The notes: generated by a model from the sequence alone, not told the origin. Numbered from the stretch's first letter, positions 48,001 through 56,288 are shown. The stretch: 64,000 nt of DNA from Agromyces badenianii (GCF_003070885.1 NZ_CP028913.1:2666001-2730000), one strand, 5' to 3'. Made by a program: numbers and translations.

Positions 48001-48138
48001 CTCGCCGAAGACGACGGGCGGTCCGAAGGACCGGAGTTCGCCGGCGGAGCGGAGTACGCCGACGGCGCGCACCTGCCGAACGCCGGATCGCAGCCGAACC
48101 GCGAACCGCAGCCGAACCCCGAGGAGGCCCGCCGATGA
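45076..48138 (+). CDS. mrpA: Mrp Na+/H+ antiporter subunit A with fused MrpB domain
   Basis: A 1020-residue membrane protein, the largest subunit of the Mrp cation/proton antiporter. Residues ~1-770 are NuoL-like (GVMFGLVTADDVFILFTFWEATSVLS, later HAALFKAALFL-type helices and PPLLGFVAKE). The C-terminal part has the MrpB domain (RLLFHPAIIVSVYLLFVGHNAPGGGFAGG). A ~60-residue acidic, Pro/Asn-rich tail follows. The start is a TTG (45076) after GAGGAGG; the first residues LIASLAAF begin the first helix. The stop overlaps mrpC as ATGA. Confidence 0.94.
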   Translation: MIASLAAFTAVALITPLLTRWLGRRVFAVIALLPAAVFVLLLTWLPGVLAGTPVVEVVPWIPALDIALSFRVDALALLLALIVTGVGALVLLYCVHYFADDEPALGRFAALLLAFAGVMFGLVTADDVFILFTFWEATSVLSYLLIGHYTGRKESRGAALQALTVTTFGGLAMLVGLVILAVDGGTTSLAELIANPVTGAAGEWAIALVLLGAISKSALVPFHFWLPAAMAAPTPVSAYLHAAAMVKAGVYLVARLAPGYADLEVWHPIVIGLGALTMLVGGWRALRQYDLKLLLAYGTVSQLGFLIMVTGFGTRDAALAGVALLLAHALFKAALFLVVGIVDHAAGTRDWRKLSGLGRRMPVIATIAFLAAASMAGVPPLLGFVAKEAVFTAFLEAVAAGDAWAWVALIGAFTGSVLTVAYTVRFLWGAFFSKRDVAATPLHAGNPAIATAPGLLAATSLAAAFAVPFIEPLLAGYADELPGGHEYHLALWHGFEPALAISAVVFAIGALLVWGRQRVARLQASVAPLLDSARGYLGIVSIVDRVAASITTAVQSRGLPGYLAIIIVVFISGLGTVSVMNTSWPSDIRPFDYPAQPFLALVMGIAAIAAATVRQRMSAVLLVSVTGYGLVLLFGMSGAPDLALTQALVETIVLVVFVLVLRRLPKQIAQRNPPVHRVARAVIGTVAGIVMAVLGLVALGARIRPTIAEGLPALALEAHGTNIVNVMLVDVRAWDTLGEISVLVAVATGVASLIFVSGRTGAAPRLDAVAGVNRRDLLRPVPEPAWSIRAPRTSLADTAGETDVAGEAAETRQTWLLAGRTISPRNRSILIEVLVRLLFHPAIIVSVYLLFVGHNAPGGGFAGGLLAGLALVARYLAGGRYELGEAAPVDAGRLLGTGLLLAAGTAAGALLFGGPVFESAWFETEVPVLGTISIGTSTLFDIGVYLVVVGLVLDILRSLGGEVDRQEERQPDDEELAEDDGRSEGPEFAGGAEYADGAHLPNAGSQPNREPQPNPEEARR

Positions 48139-48647
48139 CCGCCTCACTCACCCTCGTCGTGCTGATGGCCGTGCTGTTCGGCGCCGGCATCTCGATCATG
48201 CTCGAGCGCAGCCTCACCCGGGTGCTCATCGGGTTCCTACTCGTCGGCAACGCCGTGAACATCCTCATCTACGTCATGAGCGGCACCCCCGGACTCGCGC
48301 CGATCCTCGGCGAGGGCGTCGACGCCGACGACATCTCCGACCCGCTCCCCCAGGCCTTCGTGCTCACCGCGATCGTCATCAACCTCGGCATCACGGCGTT
48401 CATGCTCGCCCTCATCTACCGGTCGTGGTGGCTCGCGCAGCTCGGCGCGATGGGCGACCTCGTCGACGACGAGGCTGACATGGCCGAAGACGCCGAAGAG
48501 GCGGCCGACCTCATCCGCAGTTCCGCCGCCGACGACCAGGCCATCCAAGACCTCATCGACGCGAGCGACGAGGAGCCCGACGAAGAACTCGAGCTCGAGG
48601 CATCCGCTCGCGATGATCTCGATACCCGGCCAGGGGGTGCACCGTGA
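48135..48647 (+). CDS. mrpC: Mrp antiporter subunit C with acidic C-terminal extension
   Basis: A 170-residue NuoK-like subunit. Three helices occupy residues ~1-100 (VLFGAGISIMLERSLTRVLI, AFVLTAIVINLGITAFMLAL). The cytoplasmic tail after residue ~108 is strongly acidic (DDEADMAEDAEEAADLI, then DEEPDEELELE), extending the protein ~50 residues beyond the usual ~115-residue MrpC. Both junctions are four-base overlaps. Confidence 0.93.
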   Translation: MTASLTLVVLMAVLFGAGISIMLERSLTRVLIGFLLVGNAVNILIYVMSGTPGLAPILGEGVDADDISDPLPQAFVLTAIVINLGITAFMLALIYRSWWLAQLGAMGDLVDDEADMAEDAEEAADLIRSSAADDQAIQDLIDASDEEPDEELELEASARDDLDTRPGGAP

Positions 48648-50218
48648 CCGCCGTGCTCGTGCCGCTCGTGGTGCTGCTGCCCCTGCTCGGGGCGGCCTCC
48701 GCGCTGATCCTCGGCCGCCACCGCCGCGCGCAGATGGCGGTGAGCCTCGGCGTGCTCGCCGCGGTGACGGTGATCGCCGCCGTGCTGCTCGTCGCCGTCG
48801 ACGCGACGGGCCCGGCCGTCGTCTACATCGGCGGGTGGGATGCCCCGTGGGGCATCACCCTCGTCGTCGACCGGCTCTCGGCGATCATGCTCGTGATCTC
48901 GGCGATCATGCTGCTCGTCGTGCTCGTGTACTCGGTCGGGCAGGGCATCGCCGACCAGCACCGCGAGACCCCGGTTTCGATCTTCCACCCGTCGTACCTG
49001 ATCCTGTCGGCGGGCGTCTTCAACGCGTTCATCGCGGGCGACCTCTTCAACCTCTACGTCGGCTTCGAGATCCTGCTGTCGGCGAGCTACGTGCTGCTCA
49101 CGCTCGGCGGCACCGGCGAACGCATCCGCGCGGGCGTCACGTACATCATCGTGAGCCTCGTCTCCTCGCTCTTCTTCCTGAGCGCCATCGCCCTCATCTA
49201 CGGCGCGACCGGCACCGTGAACATCGCCCAGCTCTCGGTGCGGCTCGCCGAGCTGCCCGGCACCGTGCAGCTCATGCTCCACCTGCTGCTGCTCATCGCC
49301 TTCGGCATCAAGGCCGCGGTCTTCCCGCTCTCGTTCTGGCTGCCCGACTCGTACCCGACGGCCCCGGCACCGGTCACCGCCGTGTTCGCCGGCCTGCTCA
49401 CGAAGGTCGGCGTCTACGCGATCATCCGCACCGAGACGGTGATCTTCACCGAGAGCGACGTGAGCGTGCTGCTCATGGTGATCGGCGGGCTCACCATGCT
49501 CATCGGCATTCTCGGCGCGCTCACCCAGGCCGACATCAAGCGACTGCTCTCGTTCACGCTCGTGAGCCACATCGGCTACATGATCTTCGGCATCGCCGTC
49601 GGCTCGCAGCTGGGGTACGCGGCGACCATCTACTACGTCGTGCACCACATCACGGTGCAGACGACCCTGTTCCTCACCACCGGACTCATCGAGCGCTTCG
49701 GCGGCGCGACGTCGATCAACCGGCTCGCCGGGCTTCTGAAGGCGTCACCGCTGCTCGGGGTGCTGTTCTTCATCCCCGCACTGAACCTCGGCGGCATCCC
49801 GCCGTTCTCCGGATTCCTCGGCAAGACCGGCCTCTTCCTCGCGGGCGCCGAGGGCGCGACCGGCGCCGACGCCTGGCTCAGCTGGGTCGTCATCGGCGTC
49901 GGCGCGATCACCTCGCTCATCACCCTGTACGCCCTGACGCGGTTCTGGAACATGGCGTTCTGGCGCGGCCGCTCCGAGCTCGAGGGCTACGAGTCGGTGC
50001 TGCTCGGCTCGGTGCTCGAGGCGCCCGAGGGCGCCACGGTCACCGCGACCCGCACGACGCCCGTGCTGATGGTCGTCGCGACGAGCGCCCTCGTGATGCT
50101 CACGATCTGCCTCACCGTGTTCGCCGGGCCGATCTTCGACCTCGCGGGGCGCGCATCGGCCGACCTGCTCGACCCCGGCGCCTACGTCTCCCTGATCTTC
50201 CCGGGAGGCATCCGATGA
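48644..50218 (+). CDS. mrpD: Mrp antiporter subunit D
   Basis: A 524-residue NuoM/NuoN-like proton-translocating subunit with about fourteen helices. Typical blocks are FNLYVGFEILLSASYVLLTLG, GIKAAVFPLSFWLPDSYPTAP and LTQADIKRLLSFTLVSHIGY (the conserved Lys and His). The GTG start at 48644 overlaps the mrpC stop. It works with MrpA as a core transporter of the complex. Confidence 0.95.
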   Translation: MTAVLVPLVVLLPLLGAASALILGRHRRAQMAVSLGVLAAVTVIAAVLLVAVDATGPAVVYIGGWDAPWGITLVVDRLSAIMLVISAIMLLVVLVYSVGQGIADQHRETPVSIFHPSYLILSAGVFNAFIAGDLFNLYVGFEILLSASYVLLTLGGTGERIRAGVTYIIVSLVSSLFFLSAIALIYGATGTVNIAQLSVRLAELPGTVQLMLHLLLLIAFGIKAAVFPLSFWLPDSYPTAPAPVTAVFAGLLTKVGVYAIIRTETVIFTESDVSVLLMVIGGLTMLIGILGALTQADIKRLLSFTLVSHIGYMIFGIAVGSQLGYAATIYYVVHHITVQTTLFLTTGLIERFGGATSINRLAGLLKASPLLGVLFFIPALNLGGIPPFSGFLGKTGLFLAGAEGATGADAWLSWVVIGVGAITSLITLYALTRFWNMAFWRGRSELEGYESVLLGSVLEAPEGATVTATRTTPVLMVVATSALVMLTICLTVFAGPIFDLAGRASADLLDPGAYVSLIFPGGIR

Positions 50219-50817
50219 CGCACGCTGCAGCGGATGTCTCGCGGTGGCGCTCGGTCTGGCGCCAGCTGCCGCTCATCGTCGCCCTCGTGCTGCTCTGGGT
50301 GTTCCTGTGGGATCAGGTGACGGTGCTCACGGTGGTCACCGGGGTGCTGCTCGCGCTCGGCGTGACGAGGGTGCTGTACCTGCCGCCCGTGCTGCTCAGC
50401 GGCCGCTTCAACCCCTGGCGGGGGCTGCTGCTCGGCCTCCGCATGATGTACGACGTCACGATCGCCTCGATGGAGGTCGCGGTGCTCGCGATCGACCCCC
50501 GATGGAAGCCGCTGAACTCGATCATCGCCGTGCAGCTGCTGACCCGCTCCGACCTCGTCACGACGCTCACCGCCGAAGCGATCTCGGTCGTGCCCGGCAC
50601 CGTCGTCGTCGACATCGACCGCGAGCGCGGCCTGCTCTACCTGCACGCCCTCGGCACCCGCACCGAAGCCGACATCGACCGGGTGCGGCGTGCCGTGCTC
50701 GGCACGGAGGAGCGCATCGTGCTCGCCATCGGCAGCCGCGCGCAGGCGGCATCCGTGCGCGCTGCCCGCCGTGAACGCCGTGCCAACGACGCTCGCTCGA
50801 AGGGAGCACCAGCGTGA
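50215..50817 (+). CDS. mrpE: Mrp antiporter subunit E
   Basis: A 200-residue subunit. Two or three helices fill residues ~18-60. The conserved RWKPLNSIIAVQLLTRSDLVTTL region and SVVPGTVVVDIDRERGLLYLHAL follow. It is required for Mrp complex assembly in other bacteria. ATG at 50215 and stop at 50817 each overlap the neighbour by four bases. The C-terminus is basic. Confidence 0.94.
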   Translation: MTHAAADVSRWRSVWRQLPLIVALVLLWVFLWDQVTVLTVVTGVLLALGVTRVLYLPPVLLSGRFNPWRGLLLGLRMMYDVTIASMEVAVLAIDPRWKPLNSIIAVQLLTRSDLVTTLTAEAISVVPGTVVVDIDRERGLLYLHALGTRTEADIDRVRRAVLGTEERIVLAIGSRAQAASVRAARRERRANDARSKGAPA

Positions 50818-51086
50818 CATTCCTCGAGATCGTCAGCATCATCGCCGGCGTCATGTTCGGCATCGGCGCCATCGCCGCGGTCTACCGCATCATCCGCGGA
50901 CCGTCGATCCTCGACCGCGCCCTCGCCACCGACGTGCTGCTCGCCATCGCGATCTGCGCACTCGGCGCCGAGATGGCCATCAACAAGCACATCGACACCC
51001 TCGTGGTCATGCTCGTGCTCGCGATGTTCGCGGTCGTCGGCTCGATCTCGATCGCGCGGTTCATGGCGAAGCAGGATGCATCGTGA
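50814..51086 (+). CDS. mrpF: Mrp antiporter subunit F
   Basis: A 90-residue, three-helix subunit (YRIIRGPSILDRALATDVLL, then VLAMFAVVGSISIARFMAKQ). GTG start at 50814, overlapping mrpE. Its stop overlaps a GTG that opens a 19-codon ORF rather than mrpG. Confidence 0.93.
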   Translation: MTFLEIVSIIAGVMFGIGAIAAVYRIIRGPSILDRALATDVLLAIAICALGAEMAINKHIDTLVVMLVLAMFAVVGSISIARFMAKQDAS

Positions 51087-51142
51087 GCGCCGCCGGGATT
51101 CGCGCCGTGTCACCGGCTGCTCGCCTCGGGAGCCTGCAATGA
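51083..51142 (+). CDS. 19-codon ORF bridging mrpF and mrpG
   Basis: GTG at 51083 overlaps the mrpF stop (GTGA). The ORF encodes MSAAGIRAVSPAARLGSLQ and its TGA at 51140-51142 overlaps the mrpG ATG (ATGA). Its first bases, GTGAGCGCCGCCGGGATTCG, closely match the mrpG start ATGAGCGCCGCCGAGATCG. It therefore looks like a duplicated mrpG start region. Whether a stable peptide is made is unknown; a role in translational coupling is inferred. Confidence 0.4.
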   Translation: MSAAGIRAVSPAARLGSLQ

Positions 51143-51492
51143 GCGCCGCCGAGATCGCGGTCGGTCTGCTCATCCTCGTGAGCGGGTTCCTGTCGATGGC
51201 CGCGGGCATCGGCATCATCCGCTTCCCCGACGTGCTCACTCGCCTGCACGCCGCGACGAAGCCGCAGGTGCTCGGGCTCGCGACCGTGCTCGCCGCGATC
51301 GTCGTGCAGGTGCCGACGTGGGGCGTGCTCACGACGGCCGTGCTCATCATGACGTTCCAGTTGCTCACGCAACCGATGACGGCCCACATGCTCGGGCGTG
51401 CGGCGTACCGCTCCGATCACGTGCGCCGCGACCTGCTCATCGAAGACGACCTCGATCGCGACATCGCCGAGCACGACCAGACGGGCCACTGA
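51139..51492 (+). CDS. mrpG: Mrp antiporter subunit G
   Basis: A 117-residue subunit with three helices and the family block GIIRFPDVLTRLHAATKPQVLG, followed by a charged C-terminal tail (IEDDLDRDIAEHDQ). The ATG at 51139 gives MSAAEIAVGLLILVSG. It ends the mrp operon, 31 bp before the convergent enoyl-CoA hydratase gene. Confidence 0.94.
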   Translation: MSAAEIAVGLLILVSGFLSMAAGIGIIRFPDVLTRLHAATKPQVLGLATVLAAIVVQVPTWGVLTTAVLIMTFQLLTQPMTAHMLGRAAYRSDHVRRDLLIEDDLDRDIAEHDQTGH

Positions 51493-51522
51493 GCCCTCTG
51501 GCGTCCTCGCCATCCCGCCCGG

Positions 51523-52308
51523 TCAGGGCCGGCCGGTGAACTCGGGCATCCGCTTCTGCTGGAACGCCGCGAAGCCCTCGCGGTAGTCGGCGGTGTCGCA
51601 GAGCGCCGCCTGCGCACGGTTCTCCTCGGCCATCGACGCCCAGAGCCCGAGCCGGTCGTCGCGGAGTGCGGCGACGAGCCGCTTCGAGGCGACGAAGGCC
51701 TGGGTCGCGCCGGATGCCGCGGCACGAGCCGCGGAGCGGGCGGCATCCGTCACCTCGTCGGCGGCGAAGACCTGCGAGAACAGGCCGGCCGCGACCGCCT
51801 CGGCGCCCGACATGAGCCGGCCCGTGACGATGAGGTCCATCGTCTTGTGCGCGCCGAGGCGCTCGAAGAAGAGTGCGTGGCCCCCCGAGTCGAGGGTTGC
51901 GCCGAGGTTCGCGAACGGCGAGCCGATCTTCGCCGTGTCGGCGACATAGACGATGTCCGACGCGATGAGCAGGCCGAGGCCGACGCCGAGGCACGCGCCG
52001 TGCGCGACGGCGAAGGTCGGCGCCGGGAATCCGGCCATGCGCTGCAGCAGCGGCTCGACGAGCCCGCCGAGGTAGCCGAGCACGTCGTCTTCGCGCGGGT
52101 CGACGCCCGAGATGTCACGCCCGGCGCAGAATGCGCGGCCCTCGCCGCGCAGCACGAGCGCCCGCACGTCGCCGAGCTGCGCCATCCGCTCGGCGTCGAC
52201 GTAGGCCGCCGAGAGCTCGGCGATCGCCGCGGGGTCGAGCGCGTTGAGCTTCTCGGGCGCGTTCAGCACGATCTCGGCGATGCCGTCGTGCACGTTCAGT
52301 TCGATCAT
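51523..52308 (-). CDS. enoyl-CoA hydratase/isomerase of the phenylacetate cluster
   Basis: A 261-residue crotonase-fold enzyme. The oxyanion-hole residues are in GRAFCAGRDIS and HGACLGVGLGLLIASD; the acidic catalytic pair expected near residue 110-135 is only partly evident. It resembles PaaF/PaaG-type hydratase-isomerases, which act after ring epoxidation. Whether it is the PaaG isomerase or PaaF hydratase cannot be settled by eye. It lies last in the leftward paaABCDE unit, 72 bp after paaE. Confidence 0.85.
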   Translation of the reverse strand: MIELNVHDGIAEIVLNAPEKLNALDPAAIAELSAAYVDAERMAQLGDVRALVLRGEGRAFCAGRDISGVDPREDDVLGYLGGLVEPLLQRMAGFPAPTFAVAHGACLGVGLGLLIASDIVYVADTAKIGSPFANLGATLDSGGHALFFERLGAHKTMDLIVTGRLMSGAEAVAAGLFSQVFAADEVTDAARSAARAAASGATQAFVASKRLVAALRDDRLGLWASMAEENRAQAALCDTADYREGFAAFQQKRMPEFTGRP

Positions 52309-52341
52309 GCTGCACTTCTCCCCATCGTCTTCGGCCTCATC

Positions 52342-52377
52342 GCCGGCCGCGCTGTCGGCGCCGGCCGCCGTGTCGGC
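52342..52377. repeat. 18-bp tandem duplication between paaE and the enoyl-CoA hydratase gene
   Basis: GCCGGCCGCGCTGTCGGC (52342-52359) and GCCGGCCGCCGTGTCGGC (52360-52377) differ at two bases and abut. They begin 4 bp beyond the paaE stop codon. Confidence 0.7.
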
Positions 52378-52380
52378 GCA

Positions 52381-53604
52381 TCACACGTCGTAGTCGACGA
52401 CGACCCGCTCGGACTTCGGATGCGACTGGCACGTGAGCACGTAGCCGCGTTCGAGCTCGTCGGGTTCGAGTGCGTAGTTCTCGGTCATCGCGACGCTGCC
52501 CTCGATCACGCGTGCGCGGCACGTGCCGCACACCCCGCCGGCGCACGCGAACGGCACGTCGGGCCGCACCCGCAGCGCCGCGTTCAGGATCGACTCGTGC
52601 GCGCTCACCGGGCTGTCGACGGTCGTCGACTGGCCGTCGAGCGTGAACTCGATCGCCACGGTCGGCTCTCCGCGCTCGACCACGACGGGCCGCCCGTGCC
52701 GCGGCTCGATCCGGTCGGCGTCGGTCGTGAAGAGCTCGTACCGCACGTGCTTCGGCGGCACACCGCGCGCCTCGAGGGTGTCGCGGGCGAGCTGCACGAG
52801 CTCGAACGGCCCGCAGAGGAACCACTCGTCGACCGTCTCGGGCCTGATGAGCACGTCGAGCATGCGCTCGAGCTTCTCGCCGTCGATGCGCCCCGAGAGG
52901 AGCGGCGCGGTGCGCTGCTCGCGCGAGAGCACGTGGTGCAGCGCGAGCCGCGCCGGGTAGCGGTCCTTCAGTTCGGCGAGTTCTTCGAGGAACATCACGT
53001 CGAGCGTCGACCGGTTCGTGTAGACGAGCTCGAACTCGGATGTCGCGGAGCGGGCGAGCACCGTGTGGGCGAGCGCCATGAGCGGGGTGATGCCCGAGCC
53101 GGCGGCGATGCCGACGACGTGCTTTCCGTCGAGGGCGTCGAGGGTCGAGGTGAACGTGCCCTGCGGGCTCATCACGTCGAGGGTGTCGCCGGCGGTCAGC
53201 TCGGAGGTCGCCCAGGTCGAGAACCGGCCGCCGAGGTCGCGCTTGATCGCGACCGAGATGCTCCCGTGCACGGGAGGCCGGCAGATCGAGTAGCTGCGCC
53301 GCAGTTCGTGGCCGTCGAAGTCCTTGCGCAGGGCGACGTACTGCCCGGGCATGAACGCGTAGTCGTCGGCGAGGGCGTCGGGCACCGCGAAGGTGACCTC
53401 GACCGCGTCGGCGGTGAGCGGGCGCACCTCGGCGACCTCGAGCGTGTGGAACCGCGCGCGGCGGCGGCTCGGGCTCGGCGCCTCGTCGGAGATCGACGTC
53501 TCGCCGCCGACGGTGCTCCGGAGGAAGGCGGAGGCGATCGCGGCATCCGCCGGCACGGCCTGGTGCTGCTGGGTCGTCGTCGACCCCAGGTTGCGGGCGG
53601 CCAT
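52381..53604 (-). CDS. paaE: phenylacetyl-CoA 1,2-epoxidase subunit E (reductase)
   Basis: A 407-residue electron-transfer protein. An FAD-binding domain (MPGQYVALR, RRSYSICRPP) and an NAD(P) domain (GIAAGSGITPLMALAHTVL) are followed by a C-terminal [2Fe-2S] domain with CAGGVCGTCRARV and a distal Cys (VLTCQSHPKS). It passes electrons from NADPH to the PaaA di-iron site. A ~45-residue N-terminal extension (TTTQQHQAVPADAAI) is longer than usual. The ATG at 53604 overlaps the paaD stop by one base (TGATG). Confidence 0.93.
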   Translation of the reverse strand: MAARNLGSTTTQQHQAVPADAAIASAFLRSTVGGETSISDEAPSPSRRRARFHTLEVAEVRPLTADAVEVTFAVPDALADDYAFMPGQYVALRKDFDGHELRRSYSICRPPVHGSISVAIKRDLGGRFSTWATSELTAGDTLDVMSPQGTFTSTLDALDGKHVVGIAAGSGITPLMALAHTVLARSATSEFELVYTNRSTLDVMFLEELAELKDRYPARLALHHVLSREQRTAPLLSGRIDGEKLERMLDVLIRPETVDEWFLCGPFELVQLARDTLEARGVPPKHVRYELFTTDADRIEPRHGRPVVVERGEPTVAIEFTLDGQSTTVDSPVSAHESILNAALRVRPDVPFACAGGVCGTCRARVIEGSVAMTENYALEPDELERGYVLTCQSHPKSERVVVDYDV

Positions 53605-54149
53605 CAGAGCACCTTGAAGTAGTCGAAGGGCTCGAGGCAGGCGCGGCACTCGTAGAGGGCCTTGCACGACGTCGAGCCGAAGCGGGCGAGTTCACGCGTG
53701 TCGAGCGAATTGCAGCGCGGGCACTTCACGGCGAGTTGCACCCGCACCGGGCCCGAGCCGCGCGCGGCCGCATGGCCCGTCGGCGCCTGGATGCCGTAGC
53801 GACGCAGCTTCTGCTTGCCCGCCTCGCTCATCCAGTCGGTCGACCACGCGGGAGCGAGCACGAGGTCGACCCGCACCTCGTCGTACCCGGCGTGCGTGAG
53901 CGCGAGCAGCACGTCGTCGCGCATGGCGTCGAGCGCGGGGCATCCGCTGTACGTCGGAGTCAGTTGCACGCGAACGGCGCCGCCCTCGCCGATCTCGACC
54001 GAGCGCAGCACGCCGAGGTCTTCGATGGTGAGCACCGGGATCTCGGGGTCGGTCACGGTCGCCGCGACCTGCCACGCGCGCCGCGCCGCCGGATCGGCGG
54101 GCACGGGCCGCGCGACGCGGTCGTCGGCTTCGACCGTCGGCGCGGTCAC
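53604..54149 (-). CDS. paaD: phenylacetyl-CoA epoxidase-associated protein PaaD
   Basis: A 181-residue DUF59/MIP18-type protein. The hydrophilic N-terminus precedes VTDPEIPVLTIEDLGVLRSV and LTPTYSGCPALDAMRDD (Cys of the cluster-delivery site). It ends in a zinc-ribbon-like KCPRCNS with CRAC. PaaD is needed to mature the iron sites of the epoxidase. The GTG at 54149 overlaps the paaC stop as GTGA. Confidence 0.92.
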   Translation of the reverse strand: MTAPTVEADDRVARPVPADPAARRAWQVAATVTDPEIPVLTIEDLGVLRSVEIGEGGAVRVQLTPTYSGCPALDAMRDDVLLALTHAGYDEVRVDLVLAPAWSTDWMSEAGKQKLRRYGIQAPTGHAAARGSGPVRVQLAVKCPRCNSLDTRELARFGSTSCKALYECRACLEPFDYFKVL

Positions 54150-54997
54150 CACGATGCTCCCGGGTGCGCGCGGGCGAGCACCTGCATCTCGGCGAGGAGC
54201 GGACCGAGGTGCTCGGTGTGGCGCCCCTCGCGGCCGCCGCCCGAGGCGATGAACGCCGTGCGCCCGGCGGGCCGCTCGAGTGCGGCCTCGGCGAAGACCT
54301 CGTCGATCACGGCGTCGAACGCCGGCCACAGCGTCGAGGGCAGCACCGCGATGCCGGCGGCGGCGAGCCGCTCGACGAGCGCATCGTCGGCGACGAGCTC
54401 GTCGACGTACGGCCAGGTGTCGGCGATCGCCACGATCATGCGGCGGCGCGACTCCTCGGTGCCGCCGGCGAGCCGCAGCACCCACTGGGTCGCGTGGTCG
54501 CGGTGGTAGTCGACCTCCTTCACCGACTTCGCAGCGATCGCCGCGATCGTCGGATCGGCCGAGTCGACGAGCCGCGAATACAGCTCGAACAGGAAGACGG
54601 ATGCCACGAGCTGACGCGCGATCGTGTGCGCGAAGTCGCCGTTGGGCTGCTCGAAGAGCCAGGCATTGCGCCACTCCGGCTCGTCGCGCCAGTAGGCGAG
54701 CTCGTCTTCGCTGCGCCCGCTCGCGGTGCCGGCGTAGTGCAGCAGCGAACGGGCATGGCCGACGAGGTCGAGGGCGATGTTGCCGAGGGCGACGTCCTCC
54801 TCGAGCTCGGGCGCGCGGGCGATCCACATGCCGAGCTGCTGGGCCAGCACGAGGGCGTCGTCGCCGAGGCGCAGCGCGTACTCCGCGGCATCCGGAGTCG
54901 CGACCGCACCCGACCCGTCGGCCGCGGTGCCCGCGAGCTCCTCGGCAAGCGCGAGCCGGTCGACCGAGACGTCGCCGTGGTGATCCTCGACGCTCAC
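54146..54997 (-). CDS. paaC: phenylacetyl-CoA epoxidase structural subunit C
   Basis: A 283-residue ferritin-like structural subunit that pairs with PaaA. Landmarks are LGDDALVLAQQLGMW, EDVALGNIALDLVGHARSLL and KSVKEVDYHRDHATQWVLRL. It lacks a competent di-iron site in characterised homologues. The GTG at 54997 overlaps the paaB stop. An Ala-rich segment lies near residue 25 (GTAADGSGAVATPD). Confidence 0.93.
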   Translation of the reverse strand: MSVEDHHGDVSVDRLALAEELAGTAADGSGAVATPDAAEYALRLGDDALVLAQQLGMWIARAPELEEDVALGNIALDLVGHARSLLHYAGTASGRSEDELAYWRDEPEWRNAWLFEQPNGDFAHTIARQLVASVFLFELYSRLVDSADPTIAAIAAKSVKEVDYHRDHATQWVLRLAGGTEESRRRMIVAIADTWPYVDELVADDALVERLAAAGIAVLPSTLWPAFDAVIDEVFAEAALERPAGRTAFIASGGGREGRHTEHLGPLLAEMQVLARAHPGASW

Positions 54998-55299
54998 AGG
55001 TGCTTCACCCCTTCGCTCTTCGTGTAGTAGACGGCGTGGCGGTAGTTCTTGCCGGCCGGGCTCTCGAAGAACGCGCCCTTCGCATCGGGGTCGCTCGTCG
55101 TGATCGCGTCGGCGGGCACGACCCAGATCGAGATGCCCTCGCCCCGGCGGGTGTACAGGTCGCGGGCGTTGCGCACGGCCATGTCGGAGTCGGGGGCGTG
55201 CAGCGACCCCACGTGCACGTGGGAGAGGCCGCGGTTCGCGCGCACGAAGACCTCCCACAGGGGCCAGGCCTCGGTGCCCGTCTCGCCGGGAGTCGACAT
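54994..55299 (-). CDS. paaB: phenylacetyl-CoA epoxidase subunit B
   Basis: A 101-residue small subunit with the conserved WPLWEVFVRANRGLSHVHVG start, DMAVRNARDLYTRRGEG and WVVPADAI. The start may be ATG 55299 (TGATG overlap with paaA) or the GTG one codon earlier. PaaB bridges PaaA-PaaC heterodimers in the oxygenase. Confidence 0.93.
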   Translation of the reverse strand: MSTPGETGTEAWPLWEVFVRANRGLSHVHVGSLHAPDSDMAVRNARDLYTRRGEGISIWVVPADAITTSDPDAKGAFFESPAGKNYRHAVYYTKSEGVKHL

Positions 55300-56288
55300 C
55301 ACGCCACCGCCCCGGATGCCGCGAGCGCGCGCCCGGCCTGCTTGCGCGCGTACTCTGCGGCGGCTTCGCGCACCCAGGCACCGTCGTCGTGGGCCTCGCG
55401 CCGGCGGCGCAGCCGCTCGGCGTTCGCGGGCCCCCGCCCGGCGAGCACCTCGTTGAACTCGTCCCAGTCGATCTCGCTCATCTCGTACCTGCCCGTCTGC
55501 TCGTCGAAACGCAGCTCCGGGTCGGGCAGCGTGACCCCGAGCACCTCGGCCTGCGGCACGAGCATGCCGACGAAGCGCTGGCGCAGATCGTCATTCGAGA
55601 AGCGCTTGATGTTCCACGCCATCGACTGCGCCGAGTTCGGCGATTCGTCGTCGGGCGGCCCGAACATCATGAGCGAGGGCCAGTACCAGCGGTTCACCGC
55701 GTCTTGGGCCATCTGCCGCTGGGCGTCGCTTCCCTGCATGAGTTCGAGCAGGATCTCGAAGCCCTGTCGCTGGTGGAACGACTCCTCTTTGCAGATGCGC
55801 ACCATCGCTCGGCCGTACGGTCCGTACGACGCACGGCACAGCGGCACCTGGTTGCAGATGGCGGCGCCGTCGACGAGCCAGCCGATGGCGCCCATGTCGG
55901 CCCACGTCGGCGTCGGGTAGTTGAAGATCGAGGAGTACCGCGCCTTGCCCTCGATGAGCTGCGTCGTCATCTCCTCGCGAGAGATGCCGAGCGTCTGTGC
56001 TGCGGAATAGAGGTAGAGCCCGTGGCCGGCCTCGTCTTGCACCTTGGCCATCAGGATCGCCTTGCGCTTCAGGCTCGGCGCGCGCGTGATCCAGTTCGAC
56101 TCGGGCTGCATGCCGATGATCTCGGAGTGCGCGTGCTGCGAGATCTGCCGGATGAGCGTCTTGCGGTAGGCGTCGGGCATCCAGTCGCGCGGCTCGATGC
56201 GGGAGTCGGCGGCGATGAGGTCGCTGAACCGGGCCTCCTCGGCGGAGAGCTCGGGGTCGACCACGCTGAGGTCTGCTGGAGAGGTCAT
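55299..56288 (-). CDS. paaA: phenylacetyl-CoA 1,2-epoxidase catalytic subunit A
   Basis: A 329-residue di-iron oxygenase subunit. Conserved stretches include [35 protein letters not shown] (Glu/His ligands), [17 protein letters not shown] and [10 protein letters not shown] (second Glu/His set). It epoxidises the aromatic ring of phenylacetyl-CoA. The ATG at 56288 has AGGAG at normal spacing. First gene of the leftward unit; control is expected through the operator at 56365-56386. Confidence 0.96.
   Translation of the reverse strand: MTSPADLSVVDPELSAEEARFSDLIAADSRIEPRDWMPDAYRKTLIRQISQHAHSEIIGMQPESNWITRAPSLKRKAILMAKVQDEAGHGLYLYSAAQTLGISREEMTTQLIEGKARYSSIFNYPTPTWADMGAIGWLVDGAAICNQVPLCRASYGPYGRAMVRICKEESFHQRQGFEILLELMQGSDAQRQMAQDAVNRWYWPSLMMFGPPDDESPNSAQSMAWNIKRFSNDDLRQRFVGMLVPQAEVLGVTLPDPELRFDEQTGRYEMSEIDWDEFNEVLAGRGPANAERLRRRREAHDDGAWVREAAAEYARKQAGRALAASGAVA

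Noticed and set aside
44884..48147. Open frame of over 1000 codons antisense to mrpA
   Set aside because: Composition is dominated by Glu, Arg and Asp, as expected for the complement of a GC-rich hydrophobic gene; mrpA is certain.
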